DNA of 64,000 nt from assembly GCA_013397075.1 (NCBI GenBank), contig VWZS01002669.1:1956217-2020216 (forward strand), read 5' to 3'. The notes beneath the pieces are model-generated. The model saw only the letters and a list, made by a program, of their open reading frames with translations, was not told the DNA's origin and ran no database searches. This stretch comes from Rhabdornis inornatus. Taxonomy: Eukaryota; Chordata; Aves; Passeriformes; Rhabdornithidae. Positions within the stretch are counted from its first letter, which is position 1, and every line of letters starts with the position of its first letter. Shown here piece after piece: positions 1-11,400 of this stretch. A program made the translations under genes and the position numbers.

Positions 1-760
1 TAGCTGCTGGCTGAAGGTTGGATTCAGTACCCATAATAATTAAAGCATGTTAACAAATAATTTATGCTACCCTACATCCCTCCGATCCTACAGTTTTCAT
101 TCTAAATATCTGAAATTTCATATTTAAAAGATGTCAGATAATTTGGAGTGCTCTCCAGTGTACCTTGGCTCCTGAAAACAAAAGCCTTCAGGAGATGAAA
201 ACTGGAACATGAAACTCACAAGAAAAGCACACACGAAAATATTATACATCTGGCATTTTTGGATTAATACTGTCACCAAAGAATGTGTTATTGTACACAC
301 AGCTAGAGTTGCTCATGTTGACAGGGGCACATTCTTGACTTGCTATACATGACTTATTTGCAATACAGAAATTAATGACTGAAAATAAGAATTTAAACCC
401 TGTTGTCTTTTCCCTTCTAGCAGAATTAGATGAATATTCAAAATTAACATTGTTTACTACATATCATTTTTCCTGTTAGAACTGAACCACAAACCAATAA
501 TGATCTTACAAAATTTGCTTGCTATTCATCACTGCTCACTGACACTTGTCCAAACAAATTACTGCCTATGGATTTTCTGAAATATAAGACTATTATTTGC
601 ACATAATTGTACGTGATAGATCACCCAAGTCACATGTTATTTAGCTGTTAATTAGTTGATCTCTGTTCCATAAAAGTGAGCATACCTGAAAATCATTTAC
701 CTTTAGAATCCATAAGTCATTAGACAAAGATTCAATTCCTGGGTTTGGAGTTGGAGGGGG

Positions 761-806
761 TTTGTTTGTTTGTTTGTTTGTTTGTTTGTTTGTTTTTGTT
801 TGTTTG
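761..806. repeat. (GTTT)n microsatellite
   Basis: About eleven near-perfect copies of TTTG, with one interruption near 794. The Lys/Thr/Asn-rich open frame crossing it on the - strand is a product of the repeat, not a gene. Confidence 0.95.
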
Positions 807-2016
807 GTCATTTGTGGGGTTTTTGGGTTTTTTTGTGATGAAGGTATAATCTGACTAACTAGAGCCACCTTTCCTGGTAATACATGGAGACATCAGATTA
901 TAAGATTTCAAGGCTCATTCTGGCTTGAGTAAGCTCATTAACAAATTTTTCATTCCCTTTTTCCTTGACATACAAGTCTCAAGTAATAGGAGAGACGTGC
1001 TTGATGCCATTCACATACATTGTTCACAGATCCTACTTTCACTTTAAATACCTGTATGTGCATGCTGGTCTCACTCCATTCCTCCTCAATGGCACACCAC
1101 ATCAGACACCTGTTTCACGCTTGGCTTGAAACTTTTGCCCTGTATATTACCTTGAAGAGTGATAGCTAATATTGCTCTTAGTTTGCTCATTTTCGAACTC
1201 ATTACACCTGTCCTGAATCAAAAAAACCCCAGTATTTAGTGATTACCAGCCCAGTGGGTATAGCCCAGTGGTGGTTACTATACTAGTGGTTACCAGTTCC
1301 AAAAAGGCTGTAGCCCAGAGTCCTGCTGGAACCCTGGGAATCCCAAACAACACCCATACTCCTCTCCTCCTGCCAATGAAAACTTGGACAGAAGACAGAA
1401 AACATAGACAAATATTACCTTTATGATTCTCTCTGCAACAAAGATCCCCAAACATAATTTTACTGATGAGTGTTTGCAACCTTCTCAGTACCTATTTATG
1501 TATTCTTTTCAAAACCTAATTATTTCTTCTTTTCAGCAATTACCTTGAGGATGGGTTTTAGCTTCAGATCTACTGCATGGATCTGAAAGAGTTACACATG
1601 AGTTGTACTTGGAGTTCCTCACAGTTGTTGGACATTATATTTATGTTAAAGTTACTATAAGCAGTCTGATTCATCTGGCATTTCATCCTGGTCTCTGACT
1701 TTCTATTCAGGCAAAACATTCACTTCAGTCAATGAATCTTTTGTGGAAGAGCTAAAAGTGTGAGCCCAAGACTTCCTTCCACTATGTTACAATGGTGCAA
1801 GTTTCAGACAGAAACTAAACACGGTTTTCTTTCTTTTTGACATGAAGAAAATAGAAGAAATTTTGTAGGTTCCTTAACATGAAATAGTGCAGAGCAAATA
1901 CTAGTAATAGTTTAAGAAAATATGTGATTTATATCTTTTATATGGAAGGTCAATATGATATTCGAAGTATTTCTAATATGATTTAAGTTAAAACTATCCT
2001 GACACAAATATTTCAA

Positions 2017-2068
2017 TATATTTCCTTAAGTAAGTACTTAAGGAAATATAAAAGTACTTAAGTACTTT
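2017..2068. repeat. Two adjacent perfect palindromes
   Basis: Positions 2017-2050 form an inverted repeat with two 16-bp arms and a 2-nt spacer. Directly after it, 2051-2068 is an 18-bp perfect palindrome. Both contain TTAAGTACTT-type cores. They could extrude as cruciforms or fold as hairpins. No function is assigned. Confidence 0.85.
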
Positions 2069-3249
2069 CTTTAGTACTCGCTATCTCCAATAGTTCTTCT
2101 TTGTTAAAGAAAAGATTCAGTGGCTACATGCTGTGGGCATTTCCTCTGATTTTTTGGAGTAATTTCCAATGCTTTATGATTATTACATTTGCATGGGACA
2201 GTGATTATAGCATAAGAGAATACTGAAATACAATTATTTTTAGACATCAGGGAGTTGTACATTGTTCCTGAGTGCATCTGTTAAGATTCTGTAAAAACTG
2301 AGCCAGATGCTGCGTGGTATGCAAACACTCTGAGTGGCAGAGATCATATGTGCAAAGACTACAAAAATACTCTCTAAACAGTAACTGTGATTATGATCAA
2401 CATGACAGGCAGCTAAGACTGAATTCTGCCCGTTTAAATTGCATAATCCACACAAGTTTATGGGAAAACTTCAGCTGTCACTCAAAGTGGTCCTACTTGT
2501 GGCAAAACTGCTCTCAAATATTTACTGTCAGCAAGGACTGCTAACAGAGCCAAGGGGAGGAAAATATTTTAGAAAGATAAAAATAAATACCTACTGCTCA
2601 AGGAGTGATTGGAAATAATTCACCATACCAGATTCTCAGCAGGTGTAAATGAGTTTAACACTACTGAACATCTCATCCCCAACCTTCTCTCAGGCACACA
2701 CCATTTAGCTTTGAGACATGGACTAAAAGTCTGCAGTCTTCCTAACAAACTGTACTGCTGCACGTTATAGTTTTGAATATATGATCTGCATGATTTACTA
2801 CGGTGTAATTCTCTACAAGTCACGGCTCACTGTAAGCTCAGCTGGCTGTTACAGCCTTAGATGGCAAACACTTACTCCTACACACACATCTACTGAAGTC
2901 AGACCCTGTGCTCAACTGATTGGATCCAGAGCTGCAATTCTAATCTAAATACCAGAACTATACATGACACTTCCTCTGTGCTTATGAATCTGTTTCAGTT
3001 ATCACACCAGACTTAAGCAAACATTTCCCTACTTGTAAGTAGCACAATGCTTGCTGCATTCTCTCTTTACAGATACAACAGCCCTTGCTGAAATAGTTTG
3101 CCATGTTTAAAATGTAATTTTAAAAGATGCATAGGCACCAGTTTTAACCCTTTTAAAAGGTAGTTCTTTTCCTTTTCATGGGTGTTAGTGTGTATACAAC
3201 TGTATCTATAGCTATGTCTGCATCCACATTCTACATCTTCCTATATTTA

Positions 3250-4224
3250 AAGGGCAGGCCCCAAAGGATGAATATTGACCACACTGCTCTTTAATATTTT
3301 CATAAATTATCTGTATGATGGGATCAAGTGTACCCTGATGAAATTTTCTAATGATACCAAACTGATGAGGGAAGTGGACATTTCAGATGGGAGATCCAAA
3401 CTGCAGGAAGACCAGAACAGGCTGGAAGAAGGGACTAAGAAGAGCCATAAAGGTCTTGAACCTGGGAAAACAATGCAGGAGCACAGCACAGGGTGGGATC
3501 TACCTGGGAAGCAGCTCTGTGAAAGAGACCTGAGGAGCCTGGTGGACAAGCAGCTCAGTGGGAGTGAGCAGTGCTGCTGCTGCTGTGGCAAAGAAAGCCA
3601 GCAGGAAGGACACTGGGCTGTATCAACAAGGACACCACCAGCAGAGGGACAGAAGTCATTATCCCACTCAGCATCCCAGCATTATCTTTCACCTGAAAGG
3701 TCCTACTTCCAGGCAATACTGGACTCAGTTTTGGTCCCTGATACACAAAAAAAGCCCCGTAGACAGGCTGAAGAGGATCCAGAGAAGGGCCACAGAGATG
3801 ATCCAAGGACTGGGAAGCCTGCCATATGAGGATATGCTGCAAGAACTGGTTTTGTTCAGCCTTGGAGAAAGGCTTAGGGGACACCTTATCACTATGTTCC
3901 CATATTTAAAGGATGGATATAAAGAAGATGAAAATTCCCCTTTTACAAGGACTCATATGGAAAAGACAAGTGGAAATGGTTACAAGTTGATCCTGGAGAG
4001 ATTCCAGTTGGACACAAGGAAAGTTTTTCACAATGAGAACAATCAGCCATTGGAACAGTCTTGCCAGTGAAGTGATGGATTCCCCAATACTGCACAGTTT
4101 TAAGATTCAGCCACACAGGGTGCTGAGCCATCTTGTCTAGACTGTGCTTTTGCCAAGAAAGGTTGGACCAGATGATCCTCGAAGTCCCTTCAAATCTGCT
4201 ATTCTAAGATTCCATGATTCTTTG
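3250..4224 (+). mobile_element. CR1 LINE fragment, 3' part, degenerate
   Basis: A 5'-truncated chicken-repeat-1 (CR1) non-LTR retrotransposon. The conceptual translation starts with the reverse-transcriptase tract FNIFINYLYDGIKCTL (from about 3290). It then shifts frame and continues at about 3560-4060 with the CR1 C-terminal region, including RIQRRATEMIQGL and LITMFPYLKDGYKEDE. The 3' end has the family's non-coding end (CTTGTCTAGACTGTGCTTTT, then TTGGACCAGATGATCC) and a decayed ATTCTATG-like tail at 4201-4224. Frameshifts and stops make it inactive. The 5' boundary is approximate. Confidence 0.88.
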
Positions 4225-5100
4225 ACTCATTACAGTAATAGACTCCAAACAATTAATGATTGTAAGTGAAACATTTTTGTTTCCAAATTACTCTTTTTTC
4301 TCTGAAATTTTAATACCAATACTTCTTCGTGCTTTATCTTTTGTAGAAATTAATATGCAAAGGAAGGAAAATCAAAATCCCTCATGAAAAATTACCTATT
4401 GCTTGTACTTAACAGTTAGCAGGCATGAACCATGATTAATAGAAGAAAATTACAATAAAACAAACTTCAGGGAACACTAACGTTTGCACTGAGATTTCCA
4501 CCAGTCAGCTTGTTCCATTTAAACACGAAGACATTTTAAAAGCTACAATTATCTTGCCTTGTGGAAAGCAGTCCCCTACTACCATTAATTTTTGGGATTG
4601 GTCTACCCTTCTCTGAAGAATAAACCTGAAGTTCAGCAGTCACTGCAGCTTCTAATGATTTAAGAAGCACTGGATTGCCCTTTTTTACAGAAAACAGCAA
4701 TACTTTGAAAAATATTTAACATTTTATGGCTACGTCAAACTGAGTGACTGTGAATGCTGGACCCCAGTGTCCATTTTGGGGCAGAATTGTACTACTGGAC
4801 TGACACATGTGACTAAACAGAGCTATTTGATTTCACAGTCCCACAAACTGTGTCTAATAGCATTTTCAAGAGCTGAACCATGAAAGGAGATGAAGCAGCC
4901 AACACAAGATGAATATTCAACAAGCTTCTGAAAACTGAGATGACAGAAATCTAAGTTTAATTTAAAAAAAAGTAGACATTTCTGGCCTTGAAAACCAGAT
5001 ATAAATTAAAGAATGGATCTAGACAAGAAAAAAAAAAGTAATGCAGGTATTTCTGTACATGACTCAGTTGGGTTCAGAAGGCTATTCCTATATTCATGAA

Positions 5101-5145
5101 GAGCTTTCCCAACTTGAGCTTTCCCAACTCGAGCTTTCCCAACTC
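5101..5145. repeat. 15-bp tandem repeat, three copies
   Basis: Three consecutive units of the form GAGCTTTCCCAACTY, differing only at the last base, followed by a decayed fourth partial unit (AAGCCTTCC). Confidence 0.9.
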
Positions 5146-6853
5146 AAGCCTTCCAAAATATAAAAATTTGCTTGATTATCAAGTTTGCTCATGTATGCCT
5201 TATTTACTGTCTCAGACAAGCAATAACTTTGAAAATTACTAAGTGGTAAAATGGTCAGAATTATCTGGAACAGATTTCTTTTTAAACTGGTTGCCTTCTT
5301 AACTCTGTATTTTCATAAATTTTATGTTTCTAAAGACCTTTAAACTCGACTTGGAAAGATTTACAATCACTGGGACTGTTTATTGACTTGTTCCTTACAG
5401 TAACTGCAATAGGTTTATAGCAGAAACAAAATTTGTTCAGAAAGAGATGTACAATATTACACTTCCTTCTACTTCTGACGTAAAAAATGTAGCATCTTTT
5501 CACAAAATAGAAGGTTTATAACAGTGATACCATGTAGTAAAGACATTATAACACACTGTATCATTTCAAAATAGAAATATCTCGGGAAAACTCCTCTAAC
5601 AAGAGAACCCATTTTTCATACATTGTGTCAAGTATTTATGTAATCACACTTTAAATAAGTATGCCAGAATTTTTGTGAGGGTTTTAATTAGAAGATCGGT
5701 TTTCATTAGCCAGAAAACTTAAAAACCAAACAAACAAAAAGAAGATTCACACTGCAGAGCACATTAATCTGATTTCATCTATTGATCATGCTTTAGTTTT
5801 CACGCAGTCCCAGACGAATACACAGATTGTGGTCTGGTTGAAAACAATGGGAAAACTCCAGTAGCTATTAAAAGAGCTAGAATTTCAAACCCAGTCCAAG
5901 CTTGAATAGTGAATAGTATGGGCAAATCTCTGCTTCATAAACTGAAATGCCAAACAGCTGTAATGGCTGCTGAAGGTCACAGAGACATTGCCCATTGCTG
6001 AAGATGTTCAGCCTGCAGTAGCTCTAGATCTGAGTTTGCTTTTCTGTGAAACAATTTTGTCTTAGCTACACAAAATACATATTAAACATCTTATTTTTAT
6101 CCATCTGTGATGACACTTAAATTCTGGTTTACTTTTCTCTAAACTGCCTTCTGCAATCTCAGTAAGCAGAATATTTTTTTAGATCAGTAACACTCATTTC
6201 TCAAAACAGATATTATGTCTTATTACCCCACAGGCATGTCTGTGGTGAAAACTGTGTGCTCATTTATGGTCAGTTTTGTACATGAAATAATCCTGACTGT
6301 GAGAATAAAGAGAGAACTATGATTCAAATACGTCACAGTATTTTTGCTGTTTTCTTATGTGGTAGGTTAGTACCAACATCATTTTTCATATCAAATGAAA
6401 AGTGATAAATCACAGGTTTAAATATAGGTGTGGGGTTTATTAGTAGTAATGTTTTCATTTGCTCTAAAATCATGACCATAAAAAGATAACTGTACTCTGC
6501 CTAAAAGAAGAAAATCTTTTGTTCTTAAAATTATGGTGCATTTTCATATCTCTAAGCATTATGTCATAAATACTGTGCTGTACATTCTCCACTCACCTTA
6601 TCTCAAACTGATAAAATTCACACATAGAAGACAAGATTCTCAATTGTTTTTAAATTCTCTGTACAGCCCCAGGAAGGATTGTCATCGAGAAGACACAGTA
6701 GGGAAGAGCTACCAGAGGTGAGATCACAAGATATAATACTGAGATTGTAACAGCTGTAAACCCCAGTGAGATATTTGTGATATTTGTATAGCCAAGAGCT
6801 GGAACCTTTGCTTATACATCATGTGAGAAACTTAACATCACTTTAAAACTTGT

Positions 6854-6881
6854 AAAAAAAAAAAAAAAAAAGAAAAAAAAA
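6854..6881. repeat. A-rich tract
   Basis: An 18-nt A run, one G, then nine A. It could be the tail of an old retrocopy on the + strand, but I recognise no parent sequence upstream, so it is listed only as low complexity. Confidence 0.8.
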
Positions 6882-7184
6882 GTGTGATTTCTTACTGTTT
6901 AGTTATGAAGAACTATCTTGATTCTTCTGCAGGTACTAGATCTTGATTAAGCCTTCGTTTATCATGACTCTCATGGAACACTGCACAAAAAAATTTAAAA
7001 AAAAAAAGCACTAAATCATGTTTCATGTAAGAGAGTTAAATAGAGAACATAGTTGTGATATGAAGTAAGCTAATTTACATATACCTTGAAAATCGTCCTT
7101 TATATGAGTTACACCTCAAATTTTATAGCTCCAGTCTATTTACACTGGAAGCAGTATTGTGGAATTGGAAAAGTCCTGGAACTT

Positions 7185-8480
7185 TGTGCTGGGTTGACTT
7201 CGGCTGCCAGAGAGCCACTCAGCTTCTCTCTCAGTGTCCCACTCAGAGAGGATAAGGGGAGAAAGTATGATATAAAAGCTTTTGGGTCAGGGTAAAGCCA
7301 GGGAAATCAATTACATGTCACTGGCATCAGGAAAAGATTGATCAAGTTGTGGGAAAATAATTTCATGCCACTTCAAATAGATATGGAGGTAAATTAAAAC
7401 ACCACCTTCCCCAACACCAACACTTTTTTCACCCCCTCCACTTCACTCTTTCATTCCCAGGTCCCTTATATGCCCCAGCCATGTCCAAGAGGTGGAGAGG
7501 GGATGGGGAGTGTAAGGTTACCACGAGTACATGACAGCCCCTTCCTGCCTCTCCCTCCTTCTCACATTTTTCCCCAGCTCCAGTGTGGGTCCTTTCCACA
7601 GGCTGCAGGTTCCTGTCCATGGGCTGAAATTCCTCTCCATGGATCTCAGTTCTTGTCAGGAGAAGCTGCTCCAGTGTAGCCTCCTCAGGGCCACAGTGGC
7701 TGTCATGAGCACCTGCTCCAGCACGGGTGCAATTCCCGTCACTTGCTATAATGTGTGCTCTGTGGGGCCATGGTTCCCGTGAGGGGAACAAGCTCCAGCA
7801 TGGGCAGTCCATGGCCACAGTTCTTGTCAGGAAAGCTCTGCACCAGTGTGAGATCTCCAGGGCCACAGCTTCTTTCAGGAAAGCTCCTATGAAATGGGCT
7901 CTCCACAGTCAGTAGCTCCTCCCCGCCATATGTGCTGGTTCCAGGATGGGGTCCCAGAGAAGCCGCAGCCTGGGTACCTTTAATGGCGTTTCATCTTCCC
8001 AGGCCGCAGGCCAGTCTCTGCTCTGGTACCTGTGGTGCCTTTCCCGCTCCTGCCCTGCCCCTGGTGCTCGCGGTGCTGTCCCTCACTCTTTTCCCCTCAC
8101 ACCTCACCAGCCCGAGCAGCACTTTGCCTTTGTCAGGGAATGTCAGAGGTGCCTTCAACATGGCGCCTGGCACAGCCCTCTGTGGAGCTACTGAGGGAGC
8201 TGGCCGGAACTGGCCGGAACCGGCCGGAACTGGCTGGAGCTGGCTGTGTGCAGCACAGGGTGGCCCCGGCCTCTCCCACAGGGCACCTGCAGCCACGCTG
8301 GTGCCCGTGCCCTGCCAGGGACACCCCAAGCTACCTGCCAGCAATCCCTCCAGGCTGAGGCACAACACCTTCCCTGCCAGGCATCATGGATCCTTGGCCT
8401 TGGGACAAGGTGGGGAGAACACAGGGAACACGTGGAGCACATGGCCAAGCCCCGAGCTCCCCGGCACAGCAGCTGAGGGA
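7185..8480. mobile_element. LTR-like avian interspersed repeat (probable endogenous retroviral LTR relic)
   Basis: A GC-rich 1.3-kb block in AT-rich surroundings. It opens with TGTGCTGGGTTGACTTCGGC and a segment resembling the start of a common avian LTR-type repeat. It continues with C-rich CCTTCCCC/ACTTCACTC sequence and irregular repeated units around CTCCAGYRTGGG, CCATGG and CTTGTCAGGAAAG. It ends with a segment containing GGCTGTGTGCAGCACAGGG. I match it from memory of bird repeats and assign no family name. No retroviral gene is present, which suggests a solo element. The many overlapping open frames on both strands reflect base composition. Orientation and exact ends are uncertain. Confidence 0.6.
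8201..8245. repeat. 10-bp minisatellite inside the LTR-like repeat
   Basis: Four to five head-to-tail copies of TGGCCGGAAC with single-base changes (CGGCCGGAAC, TGGCTGGAGC). Probably a local expansion after insertion of the surrounding repeat. Confidence 0.85.
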
Positions 8481-11400
8481 AAATAAATATGGCTGGGGAC
8501 CAGCTCCCAGACTGGGCTGGGAACTGGCACACATTCAGTCACTGAGTCTCCAACGAGGATCTGGTGTATGAGGTGAACTTTCAGTTCACTAAAATTCAGA
8601 GGCATGCCACAGCTGAGCACACACCTGCATGGTCCTCCAGGACATGAGCGATTTTGTCCCTGGAGTTATTAAAGAGCCAGTTTCACTGCGCCTTCCGCTC
8701 CTTTATAAATGTATATGCAGAGGGTAACTGCTCTATGTGTCCATATGGATCTCCCCACAAAGACACAGACCAGCAAGTGTTGGATGCCAACTACCACTTA
8801 TGTGCAAAACATGGCCTTTCCTTAACTTTTGGAAGTACTGTTCCATCAAAAGGAAGGAAAATGATAGCTCTTACCCCTTCCTTAAAAAATCACTGGCATA
8901 TTTGAATTATATTGTTTTTAGGGGAAGACTCTGCTGAATTTTCTTAAAGTATCTTATTTATTGTGTTGCTAACGCAATAAATTGTAACACACAATTGTTT
9001 TGGGAGTGATGTATTTTAGCCACAAAAGCTGAATATCAATATTCTTTGAAGAAAGAATTATAAGAATATTAAGAATACTCAGGGTATTCTCTTCTCAGAA
9101 TAGATAAACTGTGGTGCACCTGCTCAGGTATAATAAGAACTCACTGAAAAGGGGGAATAACATTTTTCAGACCTGATCCCAATGTATCTAGAATGTGTAA
9201 ATTTTTAGAATAAGTAAATGGAAAAGCATTAGAATTCTATGAATGCTCAGGTCCATTTCGCAAGAGAAAGCATAGCCCACAGAATATGAGATTAAAGTAC
9301 ATATGTACATAGTTTATACATGTATCTTGGGCAATAAGTATAGATTTTACAAGTGTACAAAAGGCCGCACACATTTCAAATACATCCACCTACAATTAAA
9401 ACATTTCAGAAATAAACTGAAAATTAGGACATGTCAAAACTAAAACTTAAAAAAGAAAATATTAAAGCTACTACATGCAGTGCTCTAAAACAGAGCAAGA
9501 ACAACTCAGAGAAACTGACAAGTAGAATAGCATCTCATTTGTTTGCTTCATTACTAGTTTTCTAGCAACAACATGTAACATGGTTTATGGTGCCCATTGT
9601 ATAGATTACTATACAGAGAAAAAAACAGCCAAACAGGCAAATAGACACAGCCTACTTTGGCAAAATAACAGGAACCAGGACATCTGAGCTTACCTGCAAG
9701 TGGATGAACTCTTAGTAGTATATCTTCTACATACTTTGTTGTCTGCCTAGCCTCAATACTACTACATTTTCCTTTAATGCAAGTGTAACTTGAAAAAAAA
9801 TTCTCTTTCAAATTACATGACAATGATATAGATTTGGTCTTGTTCCTTCAAGCCAACAAAAATTCTTAATGTTTAAATTGTTAGGGTCTAAACTTTTATT
9901 GGACCTGATAACTATGAAATCACAGATACACAGCTGGCAAATAACTACTTAAAAATGTAATGCCAGTACTAAGGGCATTTTAAGTTGACATTTTAACAAC
10001 TAGAGCTCTGATAGCTTACCAGAAATTTTTTGGTTTTTAAACAAAACCTCTTTTTTAAAGAGGTTAATAAATCCATGAAGACACAGTATGGGGAATGGAT
10101 GGGGTTTGGAATCATACTAAGAGTATCCATGAAAGGAATGCTAAAAAAATATTAATATAAATACATAAGAAACATAACAATCTAGAAAAATACTTTATTT
10201 TCATCTCTTCTGAAGAATTCCAGAAGTGTCATGTTGTTCATATGGCTATACAAAATCATTCAGTTTTCACTGCCTTCTACCATAATTCCTTCTTATCACA
10301 TCGTTCTGGATTTAGCTGTGGCTTGTCTTAGACTTTTCTCTGCAACTCTCTTGAACTCTCAGGGCTGGCTCCTGTTTTGAGATGCCTGCTTCCATCCTCA
10401 CACAGATTAGGAGTTTGTGCAGCAATCATTTTGTGCGTATCTAGGATTTCATGCTAGCATCAAAGAAATGACCAATTGACGAGAAATATTTTTAATATAT
10501 TCTCTCAGGAAGCAGAATCAGACATAATAATTACCATTCTTCATAAAGGTAACCTGGAGTCCATATTCAGAGGTATGATCTCATTGTGATGTTGCCTGAT
10601 GAAGCACAGTATCACATCTTGAAAAATGTATGTTATGGTATACTGAAGACAAGATTGAAATTGGAATGGCATTTCCTCCAGATGTTTCCTTTCAACAGTT
10701 CTCTTCCAAAAACTGTTTCAGTTTTGTTTTTTGCTGGATTATTTTTCAAGAAATAAGGGGGTCTTGTAAGGTATTTTTCCTATCTGAAATACAGCTGTTG
10801 TCACTGCTGAAAGAACATGATCCACACACATCCCTCCTTTCTATTTTTGGGGGCTGTTTCCATAGTGCTTAGTGTTTCTATGGAGCCAAAGGCTTTCAGC
10901 CTCAGCATCATTTGACTCAGTTTCTAAACTATTAATTGTCCAACCTGCACCAATCATTGACCATGCCTATTTTTTTGTTAGAAATTATTTAAAAAAACAC
11001 TCAAAAAGAAATGAGCGAGACAACAAAGAACCTTACATTCCCCTCAAAATATTCAGCCATTTAAGTGTTCTTGTATGGAAACCTTTGGAAAATAACAACC
11101 ATTAAGGCAGTCCTGTATAACATAAAGCTGACATTGTATTGACACATGCAGATACTCAAACACTGATGCAAATTGAAACTAACATGAATGGTAAGTGCTA
11201 CATAAATTCATACCTGAGTACAGAACTGATCCTTCTTTTCAGCAAAACTAATATCTGCTTGTTTAAATAGCCAAAGCTTGTGCTTTTACCTGGTTCTCTA
11301 GTTTATCTTCCTCAGCAGATGGAACAGACCAATGTCTAACTTGAAATTGTTTTGCAGCTAAGAAATAAATCTGGGCAATTTTTTTCCGATTCTGTTCTGT

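Larger units (their letters stand above)
1..3249. other. Intergenic sequence, no gene seen
   Basis: AT-rich single-copy-looking DNA upstream of ITGA4. Open frames here are short, lack splice-linked homology that I can recognise, and carry no family motif. Apart from a GTTT simple repeat and a pair of palindromes listed separately I see nothing. In vertebrates the next gene upstream of ITGA4 is usually UBE2E3, but none of its exons is recognisable here. Confidence 0.6.
4225..7184. other. Intergenic sequence, no gene seen
   Basis: AT-rich non-coding DNA. It contains a 15-bp tandem repeat at 5101-5145 and an A-rich tract at 6854-6881, listed separately. No ORF with recognisable homology and no RNA gene was seen. 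Confidence 0.55.

Noticed and set aside
641..868. 75-codon - strand frame rich in Lys/Thr/Asn
   Set aside because: Generated by the (GTTT)n microsatellite.
7932..8620. Many overlapping open frames of 60-184 codons on both strands
   Set aside because: They lie inside a GC-rich LTR-like repeat, overlap in most frames and encode low-complexity Pro/Ala/Gly sequence.
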